A stretch of 64,000 bases of DNA from Chaunax sp. Z400 (lineage: Eukaryota > Chordata > Actinopteri > Lophiiformes > Chaunacidae): the NCBI GenBank assembly GCA_037577475.1, contig CM075195.1:28775899-28839898 (forward strand). The letters are read 5' to 3'. Position numbers and translations under genes: made by a program. Below the pieces are notes generated by a model that made no database searches, had not been told where the DNA came from, and was given only the letters and a program-made list of their open reading frames with translations. Shown piece after piece: positions 11,401 through 18,807 of this stretch. How positions within the stretch are numbered: the first letter of the stretch is position 1; each line of letters opens with the position of its first letter.

Positions 11401-12735
11401 GATTTAGGAAAATGATACCTCTGGTCAAAGGTCATTCACTGTGTTAACAGTGGCTTCAATGCACCCTGGTTGTGCTAGCTACTGTGCAAATAATTCATTC
11501 AAAAACTGTATTCATTTCAGAACTTTGTTTTCTAATCACGACAAATGATTGTTACATTGGTCCTGAATTCCTTCAATCATGGTGGAAATGATAAAAACTA
11601 CAAGCAGACGTGTCATGCCCCATCCACCTGCTGACACAGGAGTTATGAGGGTAATGTTGGGAAAGCTTCCTTTGATGTCTTGACTTAATTACATGAGTTT
11701 AATATTACGACCTGCACTTTAAATACGATTCCATTGTATATTCTTTTTTATTGCTGTCTGTATTAATATTTCTTCTGTTTGTATACAGTGTTGTTTTATG
11801 TGTAATTCACAACGTGTGCTGCTGCCTTCTTGGCCAGGTCACCCTTGTAAAAGAGATCTTTGATCTCAATGGGTTTTATTCTCCTGGTTAAATTAAGGTT
11901 AAATAAATAAATAAACTAAGTTTTGAGAAGAAAGACTAGAAATTACTTGACAGATGAGACAGTCTTTGCTGTTAACTCATTTTCACTGGTCCAAAAATTA
12001 ATTTCTCTATGGCAGCAAAACAACCATCACTAGTTGTCAGAAATTCCAGTAGGTTTAACCGGGCTTCCTTATTTTAGGTTCACTTATGTGTAACATAGAC
12101 AATATTAACAGACATTAAAAACCCTGCTGGCCTTGCAACATCAAACAACCCACAGTGCAACACACTCTTAATGTAATTAACCCACTCTGTAGGGAGCAGG
12201 CACTATCTCCACCTGTGGTTGTTAACGTAGAAATGGTTCAGTTGTTTCAAAAAATTATCTTATACTCGGGCAAGAGAATGCACTATGTATTATGCGGAAA
12301 GGTTTTCAGGTAGAACAGTAATATGTGCATCATTTTAACATTCTGGTGATTACTAATTTGAACTAACCTGTGCAGGGGGATTGAGGTTGCCCTGAGGGGA
12401 GGCAGTATGGGACGACTGCATCTGGGAGCTGGGCGGATAGGCATCAGCGGGCCTGACAGGTCGTGGACTACTACTCGTCTCTACCATTGGTGCACTGCTG
12501 TGCATGTTTGTTCGGCTGTGATAATAACTCTGGAAAACAGAAGAGGGAGAATGGTAAAGGAAATATTAAGTGTATCATAATAATCCAGAATAACAGCCTA
12601 CAACTCCTAGCATCATGTGTACTAGTAGTTTTTATATAATTTGTCTGGTAATACGTATATACTGAAACAAACTGTTGAATTTACCTTATCACTTCAATAA
12701 CTAACAGTGGAACTACTTACTCTATGTCCAGTCAT
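4844..12735 (-). CDS. eIF4G-like gene with two MIF4G modules and a repeat tail
   Basis: Fifteen candidate exons join without phase conflict: 12735-12721, 12529-12368, 11005-10844, 10347-10236, 10099-9966, 9320-8940, 8702-8556, 8440-8216, 8104-8000, 7798-7538, 7108-6992, 6853-6470, 6231-6085, 5969-5679, 5449-4844. They total 3,249 nt (1,082 codons plus stop). The order is: short N-terminus; eIF4E-binding region (residues about 151-195); MIF4G (about 196-568); linker (569-607); second, shortened MIF4G (608-881); repeat tail (882-1082). eIF4G scaffolds eIF4E, eIF4A and eIF3 at the mRNA cap. Unlike eIF4G1/3, this locus shows no PABP-binding motif, MA3 or W2 domain. I infer the model from splice sites and homology. 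A shorter transcript using only one MIF4G copy is also possible. Confidence 0.6.
5006..5329 (-). repeat. 36-bp coding minisatellite (nine units)
   Basis: Nine 36-bp units, each encoding 12 residues (consensus LDESPEKLQEQH), lie inside the last exon of the eIF4G-like gene. Central units are nearly identical; the edge units are diverged. The unit is a multiple of three, so copy-number change keeps the frame. Confidence 0.9.
5679..5969 (-). CDS. Copy A fused MIF4G exon (internal deletion)
   Basis: A 291-nt, phase-0 exon. It begins EEERECLMIEQEEAKDKARR and reads through GELFKLKMVTEVVVHYCSVKLL. It then jumps to MERNMGDRSPYSRGGG and QPQDEEWNTVLMSKNGPIKV. In copy B these two parts are separate exons (8440-8216 and 7798-7538) with another exon between them. 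Copy A is therefore an in-frame deletion that removes the C-terminal helices of the MIF4G HEAT fold but keeps a readable exon with a GT donor after AFN. Confidence 0.75.
6085..6231 (-). CDS. Copy A MIF4G exon (VNFHKVLFNRCQ)
   Basis: A 147-nt, phase-0 exon with AG/GT borders, encoding FVNFHKVLFNRCQSEFTKDQ and DDDEIFEKNRKELEAATD. It matches eIF4G MIF4G helices (VNFRKLLLNRCQ in eIF4G1). It differs from copy B (8556-8702) by few substitutions, including L to F before NRCQ. Confidence 0.8.
6470..6853 (-). CDS. Copy A first MIF4G exon (PRKII ... KAISEP)
   Basis: A 384-nt, phase-0 exon. It begins APGPHPSKQAPLEEPRKII and includes RAWKPPVKE, RSILNKITPEKFEDLM and RLKGVIDLIYEKAISEP. These are hallmark eIF4G sequences at the start of the MIF4G domain, which binds eIF4A and RNA. 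It ends CYCLMEE before GTAAGT. Confidence 0.85.
6992..7108 (-). CDS. Linker exon upstream of copy A MIF4G (YDFTPSF)
   Basis: A 117-nt, phase-0 exon encoding ANTTPPPLVAQTRP, VNFGYDFTPSFLKNPG and SISMGPQVS. The DFTPSF motif matches the eIF4G segment (GPDFTPSFANLG in eIF4G1) between the eIF4E site and MIF4G. Copy B has lost the equivalent exon. In the double-module model this exon becomes the linker between the two MIF4G units. Confidence 0.75.
7362..9440 (-). repeat. Tandem duplicate B of the MIF4G region
   Basis: The second copy of the block described for 5,503-7,360. It carries all MIF4G exons but lacks the YDFTPSF linker exon. The intron between 9,321 and about 9,400 is a deleted version of copy A positions 6,854-7,310. 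Confidence 0.85.
7538..9320 (-). CDS. Copy B: complete MIF4G module in five exons
   Basis: Exons 9320-8940, 8702-8556, 8440-8216, 8104-8000 and 7798-7538 are all phase 0 with AG/GT borders. Key stretches in order are EEPRKIIHC, ILNKITPEKFEDLM, GVIDLIYEKAISEPNFS, VNFHKVLLNRCQSEF, RRRSLGNIKFIGELFKLKM, LEGLCKLLSTIGKHLAT, HQYFNQMDKITKERK, IRFMLQDVLDL and NWVPRRGDQGPK. They follow the eIF4G1/3 MIF4G (HEAT-1) domain end to end, apart from a short loss before HMHQYF (DFEKAK in eIF4G1). MIF4G binds eIF4A and RNA. The last exon ends AFN, like the copy A exon, and splices in frame to either the copy A linker or the repeat-tail exon. Confidence 0.8.
9590..9760 (+). repeat. Dispersed teleost repeat (ATCAGAATCAG type)
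   Basis: Begins atcagaatcagaatcagctt, then cattggccaagtatgtgtac and acatacaaggaatttgactc. I recognise this sequence as a frequent interspersed repeat in fish genomes; its class is not certain. It lies in an intron of the eIF4G-like gene. Confidence 0.55.
9966..10099 (-). CDS. eIF4E-binding exon with altered motif YSRKFIL
   Basis: A 134-nt exon that starts with two bases completing a codon from exon 10236-10347; the phases fit exactly. It encodes GKCKPIEPEASKRYSRKFIL and then SLQFVAASMQKPE…LRDVILDK. This aligns to the eIF4G stretch WKPxNxEEKKRYDREFLLGF and QFxxASMQKPEGLP…DVVLDK. The canonical eIF4E motif is YxxxxL followed by a hydrophobic residue. Here Leu is Ile (YSRKFIL, 10041-10061), and Trp and Gly in the neighbourhood are also changed. 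Binding to eIF4E may be weakened or specific to one eIF4E paralogue (inference). Confidence 0.8.
10236..10347 (-). CDS. N-terminal Ala/Pro-rich exon
   Basis: A 112-nt exon with acceptor tttgctgcag and donor G/GTAAGT. It encodes 37 residues, EQGAKPANEPSSTQADPLPV then APAEPAAQVVDETRENK, plus one base that completes a Gly codon with the next exon. It is Pro/Ala/Glu-rich like the disordered eIF4G N-terminus. Phase agreement with both neighbours is the main support. Confidence 0.65.
10412..11046 (-). repeat. Duplicated N-terminal exon block, copy 1
   Basis: About 635 bp nearly identical to 11,934-12,576, containing exon 10844-11005. Single-base differences are scattered (for example gacgtc versus ggcatc at 10,917-10,922). 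Confidence 0.9.
10844..11005 (-). CDS. N-terminal exon, duplicate 1
   Basis: A 162-nt, phase-0 exon with acceptor ttctgttttccag and donor CAG/GTTAGT. It encodes 54 residues: SYYHSRTNMHSSAPMVETSS, SPRPVRPADVYPPSSQM and QSSHTASPQGNLNPPAQ. It resembles the eIF4G1 N-terminal stretch with FYPSR…ARPGPAAHVYPAGSQ. It duplicates exon 12368-12529, and both fit in frame in series. Confidence 0.65.
11600..11935 (+). mobile_element. Truncated L2-like LINE 3' end
   Basis: The segment ends with cttggccaggtcacccttgt, aaaagagatctttgatctca, atgggttttattctcctggt and an AAATAAATAAATA tail. That is the usual 3' end of L2/Maui-type LINEs in fish. It separates the two copies of the duplicated N-terminal exon block. 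Confidence 0.6.
11934..12576 (-). repeat. Duplicated N-terminal exon block, copy 2
   Basis: Partner of 10,412-11,046; contains exon 12368-12529. Confidence 0.9.
12368..12529 (-). CDS. N-terminal exon, duplicate 2
   Basis: The same 162-nt exon as 10844-11005 with the same splice borders. One visible coding difference is GCATC for GACGTC in the ADVYPP region (ADAYPP). Its reading frame is open, and it follows candidate exon 1 in phase. Confidence 0.65.
12721..12735 (-). CDS. Candidate first coding exon of eIF4G-like gene (MTGHR)
   Basis: ATG at 12735-12733, then five codons (MTGHR) to an AGA/GTAAGT donor, in phase with exon 12368-12529. Upstream on the minus strand is sequence from an unrecognised repeat-like ORF, so the 5'UTR may be repeat-derived. 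Because it lies in the tandem unit, the exon recurs at 17511-17525 and 22301-22315. The short length makes it tentative. Confidence 0.35.
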
Positions 12736-12931
12736 GTTTGTTGTCACTCTGGTTGTACTGGCGTTGATTTCTCTGGTGAGAACCAGATTTTCTGCTGCAT
12801 CACCTTCATAAAGTTTCAGGCTACTTTGATATTGCAATCTTTGATGACGTGTTGCTTGATGTTTGCGTTTCCTTTGAGCGCTTTGATCTCATCTCCAGTG
12901 GTTTAAGGAGTTGATCGTTTTTCAGCCCTTT

Positions 12932-13210
12932 TCAACTTAGTGTTGTTGAACAACGATGGTACTGCGCCTTGTTTTCCCTCAGTGTTGCATCTATCCCTCT
13001 GCCATCGTCAAGCCTTGCAGGATCAAGTATAATTGGGAGCTGACTTAGAGAATGGAATCGAGGAATATACCTTGCCAAGAGGCTGTACCCATCACTTGCC
13101 CTTTTGGAGGGATTTGCCAGTGGACATGACAGACTTTCCTTCTTGTCTGTATGACAAAGGCAGCACTTGCCCGAGTCAGTGCGCCCAGCGCTGGCCCTAG
13201 GCAATGGCAT
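12932..13210 (-). pseudogene. Unrecognised repeat-like ORF (copy 1)
   Basis: A 92-codon ORF with a C-x2-C motif (CCLCHTDKKESLSCPL) and the stretch LLARYIPRFHSLSQLPI, then DDGRGIDATLRENKAQYH. It resembles fragments of a dispersed teleost ORF family of unknown function. The N-terminal part (about 13,188 onward) runs into cagcgctggccctaggc, which looks like the end of another DNA transposon. Identical copies are at 17722-18000 and 22512-22790. The following 13,240-14,009 holds no gene. Confidence 0.35.
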
Positions 13211-14017
13211 AGGCTGTATCGGCGAATGCTAAGGGCGCCGTCATCCATAGGGGTGCCGCAAATGGTGGGGGGAAATCTAAATGTTTAGCTTTTACCATTT
13301 TTACCAATACTATCTCTACTATTATTTCAAAATATTACATAAGCCCACAACAACATAACTGCATAGCAAAGAGCCTATTAAATAACGGAGAGGGCTTTTA
13401 TCTGGGTTCCTGCCGCCCCCCACCCCACTCGTTACACTTTACCTGCCTCCTCTGGTGGGAGTGGGAGGGGTGTGGGGGGGCGCTGGCACCCAGGGAAGGA
13501 AAAGAAGGAAGGAAGAGGAAGAAAAACGGGGAAGCGACAGAGGTACAGTAACGTTAATGTGATGAAATGGATGAAATGAATAGTTTATTGCATTGGTAGT
13601 TACCGCTGTTGGAGCAGAGCGTTACTTTTGGACGATAGTAACATGGTTTGCTAATCAATAAAGAGCTAGAGTTGACATCAGTTTGCGTTACTCCCACCTT
13701 TAATACATCAGGGAAATTTGGAAAGTTAATGTCTTCACTGGTTTCTTTAATATCTCATTTTGTGCAATGCCTTATTTATATTATATTTATAATTTATTTT
13801 ATGTCACTTGTTTCTAATACAGATTTTATTTTGTGAGTTATTTTCTATTTAAAATCAAATCAAATCTCAAAGACATACATGCAAACAAACAACTTCTTGG
13901 AGCCATAGGTGAGAGTTGGGCAAGTAGTGAGGACCAGTGCCAGTAATCCATCCAGTGGATGTGGCTGATTGCTGAAACAAAGGTAGGCCTCCTACCTCTA
14001 CCACTAAGCCCCTACAC

Positions 14018-16319
14018 CAGGGGTGGGCAAACTTTTTGACTCGCGGGCCACAATGGGTTCTAAAATTTGACAGAGGGGCCGGGCCAGGAACAGATGGATG
14101 GAGTGTTTGTGTGAACTAATATAAATGACATGTAAAAGCCATTACATGAAAGGATTTGGCCTTTAACAGGCAGCAAAGCATGCATATGCCAGTCTCGTTG
14201 TAAAAATTGTTTTCCAAATGCATTAATTTCATAACACAGTAGAGAAACTCACGTTCAGTTTCAGTGAGAACAGTGTTGTTGATCTCCCTTTTTTGCTAGT
14301 GCATCCAAGTCTGGAGTTAGTTTTGTTGTGGCAATTCTCAGGATAGATCCGAGGTGTTGGTCAGTTAACTTGGATCTGTGACGGGCTTTGTTGATGTTCA
14401 TGACGCTGAATGTCTGCTCACATACATAGGTCGAGCCAAACAACGCCAGCATCTTCTGTGCCATCCTCCGGAGGTTTGAAAACGTGGCTTCGTTAAGTGA
14501 AGCATAAAAGTCATTTAGTTTAAGAGAGTTGAACTTCTCCTTTAAGACGGAGTCAGACTGAAGATCGATCAGTTCCAATTGCAGCTCCTGTGGTGCTGTT
14601 TCAGGGTCTTGTGACAGGGGACAGGACACCAGCTGAAGTGACTTTTCAATTTTTTCAAAATCAGAGAACCAACAGCAGAATTCTCCGTGCAGGTCGTCCA
14701 GTGATTTGCTGTATTTCTTTGCGTTTCGGATCCCCTCTTTCTGCATGGCTGATGTGGGGAAATGAGCGAAAGATTTGTTTGAAATTTGTCTGGAGAATAA
14801 AGTCAGCTTGGATTTGAAGGCTCTAACATTTGTGTACATGTCGTGCATAAACTGATCTTTCCCCTGTAGCTTCATGTTCAACTCATTCATGTGCGAAAAT
14901 ATGTCCACAGCAAACGCAAAGTCACAAAGCCAGTTCTTGTCGCTTAGCTCAGGAAATAGTCGGATTTCCCCATTAACTCCAAAAAGGCACTAATCTCCTC
15001 TTTGAGCTCCCACACTCGTTGTAACACTTTGCCCAAACATAACCAGCGGACACGAGAGTGGTAAAGTAAGTCCTGGTGATCTGCATCGGTTTCTTCCAGG
15101 AACATAAACTGACGATGCTGAAGTCCCCTTGCTCGTATAAAGTTAACAAGTTTTACAACTGGATTCACGACATGATTAAGCTGCAATATAGACTTACACA
15201 GAGCTTCCTGATGAATGATTCAGTGAAGGAAAATAACATCCTGATCAGGTTTTTCCTCTTTCACTTTATCCTGGATTCTTTTCAGCAGCCCAACGTTTTT
15301 TCCAGTTAAATTTGGCGATCCATCCGTGGTGACATTGACAAGTTTACTCCAAGGTAGCTTCATTCTCTCGATGACAGCAAACACCTGGTTATACAAGTCC
15401 TCTCCCCGCGTTTTTCCTTTCAGGGACTCCATGGTCAAAAACTCCTCCGTTATCTCAAAACTGTCGTTAATCCCTCGGATAAAAATTAGGAGCTGAGCAG
15501 TGTCTTTTATGTCGTTACTTTCATCCAGTGCTAGTGAATATAGCTTAAAGGACTCCGCCTTTTTGTTTAATTCACTGGCTATATCTTCGTCAATCAGTTC
15601 CACACGGCGAGTCACAGTCCTGCGTGATAAACTGATTTTTTCAAACTTGCCTTTGCTCTCCGGACACAAGAGACCTGCTGTCTCTACCATGCAGTCTTTC
15701 AAAAACTCGCCTTCGGAGAAAGGCTTGCTAGCCTTTGCTAATTTGAATGCCAGCAAAAAACTTGCCTTGGTACTTGACTCTTGAATCGCAGTTTGTCTGT
15801 GAAAATTTTTTTGCTGAGTCTGTAAATTAGCCGTCAACCTCTGAGTCGTAGCCTCCCATTCTTGTGTTGACTGTTTGCTAGCGTAGTTAGCGTGCTTCGT
15901 GGCAAAGTGACGGCTAATATTGTGTTCTTTGAAAACCGCAACAGTTTCTTGGCATATCAGGCATACAGCCGTTGATCGGACTTCAGTGAAAAAGTATTTT
16001 GTTGTCCACTCTTTATTAAACACTCGGCACTCACTGTCTACTTTTCTTTTCTTCGGTCCGCTCATCTTTACAGAACCGCGAAAAGTGCAAAGCGAAAAGT
16101 GAAGTAGAGAGTAATACACCACACTCCAGCAAAGGTCAATGTGTCTGGAGTGCGCCATCTGTTGGGGAAACACGGGCATTACAGGGAAAATGTCAAATGA
16201 ATGAGGTTTAACTATAATAGAATTTAATTTAATAATGTAATTTGGACAAGTTTGGTGGGCCGGATTAAAAAGCCCAACGGGCCGTATATGGCCCGTGGGC
16301 CGTAGTTTGCCCATGTCTG
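14018..16319 (-). mobile_element. hAT-Charlie-type element, copy 1 (2,302 bp)
   Basis: The ends are caggggtgggcaaact (14,018) and, reversed, cagacatgggcaaact (16,319). Both are followed by GGCC-rich terminal repeats. An exact 8-bp target-site duplication, ccctacac, flanks the element at 14,010-14,017 and 16,320-16,327. The terminal sequence, 8-bp duplication and transposase place it in the hAT superfamily, Charlie-like (GTF2IRD2-type). Confidence 0.95.
14261..16065 (-). pseudogene. hAT transposase, one stop and one frameshift (copy 1)
   Basis: The start is at ATG 16065 (MSGPKKRKVDSE, containing a basic nuclear-localisation signal). Next come a BED-like zinc finger (C-x2-C … H-x4-H, CLICQE…HNISRHFATKH) and the RNase-H-like core (LALDESNDIKDTAQLLIF, VNVTTDGSPNLTGKN). 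The hATC dimerisation region near the end reads LRRMAQKMLALFGS, TYVCEQTFSVMN. A TGA at 15220-15222 interrupts FLH/IIHQEALC, and a one-base frameshift near 14,950 separates FLELMGKSDYF from ELSDKNWLCDF. The earlier in-frame ATG at 16332 lies outside the element and was not chosen. Otherwise the gene is nearly whole, so the insertion is young. Confidence 0.9.
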
Positions 16320-16327
16320 CCCTACAC

Positions 16328-17160
16328 CCCATGCACTACCAGCTATTCACAACATTACTACGACCAGGCCATGCAGCCACCCAGTACTTGGGGAAATGCT
16401 CCAGATGCGGTAACTATACCAATAAGCATGAAAAATATGTACTTGAGGTTGTTGGAAGTATGAAAATAAGATTCAGAATGCCCCACTATTACTGCTACTA
16501 AATAATAAACCATTAAGTTGTTGGTCATTTGTCACTGAACTTAAAATTAGCATTAGCTAGCATTCATCTGTGACTCAGTTGATGTTAATTAACATGGGTT
16601 GCTGTGCACGGTTGATTGTCATTGGCTGATAATGTTTTCTGTGTATTTAATACACAGAATAAGGTCACTGTAAAATGTTCCAAGTCCTGCTGGAATGTGA
16701 TATACAATTAAAAAAATAAAAATAAAAGCCTGCCACATCATCTTGTATTTTCTTTAAAAGACATGCGTGAAATGTACTTGTTTCTGATTGGTGGATTTCA
16801 TGTCAGCCATTTTTGTCAGTTCAGATCTCTGTCCTTCATAACTGTTCATTAGCTGAGTAGCTCCAGTCAGTTTGTCGCTCTGTTCAGATTGGTGGATTGT
16901 TGTTAAGCTAAATTTGGCATCTCTCTCTTTCCTTCTAAACTTAGTGGATTTTAATTGCTCCACTTCTTCTTCCTTTCTCCTTTTCATTATCCTTCTTGCC
17001 CCTCTCTCCTCCTTTTGCTTTGTTCCATTTGTTCTGTTAGAGTGTTTAGCTATTCACTGTACCTGTGTGATATTGAGGGAAGAATTTGCATAAGGCACTT
17101 TGAATTGCCTCAGTGTACGAAATGTGCTATATAAATAAATTTGCTCTGCTTTGCTTTGCT
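16328..17160. other. Spacer with SINE/LINE-like tail (unit copy 1)
   Basis: No gene. A stretch at about 17,060-17,150 (gcactttgaattgcctcagtg … gtgctatataaataaat) resembles the 3' end of common fish SINE/LINE repeats. The same spacer occurs at +4,790 and +9,580. Confidence 0.35.
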
Positions 17161-17458
17161 TTGGAAGGAAGGGTTATTGATAAAACTGAACATAATAGGA
17201 ATAGACGGTAAGACATATATTTTTTTTTTTAAAAAGATTAAAAACTTATTTGACAAATTTGTCCAAGTTAAAGTTGGAGCAACATTATCCCAAAGATACA
17301 TGATCGACAATGGTATTCCTCAGGGCAGTGTAATTAGTCCAATACTCTTTTCCATTATGATAAATGATGTGTTCTGTCAACTACAGGGTGATATTGAACG
17401 ATCATTGTTTGCTGAGGATGGAGCCTTATGGAAAAGGGGGAAAAATGTCAGACATATT
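17161..17458 (+). mobile_element. LINE reverse-transcriptase fragment, truncated by unit junction (copy 1)
   Basis: Encodes GATLSQRYMIDNGIPQGSVI and SPILFSIMINDVF, RT motifs of a non-LTR retrotransposon, then LFAEDGALWKRG. The catalytic F-A-D-D box reads F-A-E-D, so the enzyme is dead. The reading stops where the next tandem unit begins. Confidence 0.85.
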
Positions 17459-17721
17459 GACATGTTGAATTTACCTTATCACTTCAATAACTAACAGTGG
17501 AACTACTTACTCTATGTCCAGTCATGTTTGTTGTCACTCTGGTTGTACTGGCGTTGATTTCTCTGGTGAGAACCAGATTTTCTGCTGCATCACCTTCATA
17601 AAGTTTCAGGCTACTTTGATATTGCAATCTTTGATGACGTGTTGCTTGATGTTTGCGTTTCCTTTGAGCGCTTTGATCTCATCTCCAGTGGTTTAAGGAG
17701 TTGATCGTTTTTCAGCCCTTT

Positions 17722-18000
17722 TCAACTTAGTGTTGTTGAACAACGATGGTACTGCGCCTTGTTTTCCCTCAGTGTTGCATCTATCCCTCTGCCATCGTCA
17801 AGCCTTGCAGGATCAAGTATAATTGGGAGCTGACTTAGAGAATGGAATCGAGGAATATACCTTGCCAAGAGGCTGTACCCATCACTTGCCCTTTTGGAGG
17901 GATTTGCCAGTGGACATGACAGACTTTCCTTCTTGTCTGTATGACAAAGGCAGCACTTGCCCGAGTCAGTGCGCCCAGCGCTGGCCCTAGGCAATGGCAT
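17722..18000 (-). pseudogene. Unrecognised repeat-like ORF (copy 2)
   Basis: Same translation as 12932-13210. Confidence 0.35.
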
Positions 18001-18807
18001 AGGCTGTATCGGCGAATGCTAAGGGCGCCGTCATCCATAGGGGTGCCGCAAATGGTGGGGGGAAATCTAAATGTTTAGCTTTTACCATTTTTACCAATAC
18101 TATCTCTACTATTATTTCAAAATATTACATAAGCCCACAACAACATAACTGCATAGCAAAGAGCCTATTAAATAACGGAGAGGGCTTTTATCTGGGTTCC
18201 TGCCGCCCCCCACCCCACTCGTTACACTTTACCTGCCTCCTCTGGTGGGAGTGGGAGGGGTGTGGGGGGGCGCTGGCACCCAGGGAAGGAAAAGAAGGAA
18301 GGAAGAGGAAGAAAAACGGGGAAGCGACAGAGGTACAGTAACGTTAATGTGATGAAATGGATGAAATGAATAGTTTATTGCATTGGTAGTTACCGCTGTT
18401 GGAGCAGAGCGTTACTTTTGGACGATAGTAACATGGTTTGCTAATCAATAAAGAGCTAGAGTTGACATCAGTTTGCGTTACTCCCACCTTTAATACATCA
18501 GGGAAATTTGGAAAGTTAATGTCTTCACTGGTTTCTTTAATATCTCATTTTGTGCAATGCCTTATTTATATTATATTTATAATTTATTTTATGTCACTTG
18601 TTTCTAATACAGATTTTATTTTGTGAGTTATTTTCTATTTAAAATCAAATCAAATCTCAAAGACATACATGCAAACAAACAACTTCTTGGAGCCATAGGT
18701 GAGAGTTGGGCAAGTAGTGAGGACCAGTGCCAGTAATCCATCCAGTGGATGTGGCTGATTGCTGAAACAAAGGTAGGCCTCCTACCTCTACCACTAAGCC
18801 CCTACAC

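Larger units (their letters stand above)
12673..17462. repeat. 4,790-bp tandem unit, copy 1
   Basis: Begins tgttgaatttaccttatcac. The same sequence restarts at 17,463 and 22,253, exactly 4,790 bp apart each time, and all landmark ORFs in the three copies translate identically. The unit holds the candidate eIF4G-like exon 1, an unrecognised ORF, a complete hAT element and the 5' part of a LINE RT fragment. A 4-bp filler (gaca, 17,459-17,462) sits at the junction. Confidence 0.97.

Noticed and set aside
16066..16332. N-terminal extension of the hAT transposase to 16332
   Set aside because: It crosses the transposon end (16,319) and target-site duplication. The family start MSGPKKRKV is at 16065.
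16754..16987. Lys/Arg-rich 77-codon minus ORF (repeated at +4,790 and +9,580)
   Set aside because: No recognisable domain. Compositional bias over a pyrimidine-rich plus strand explains it.
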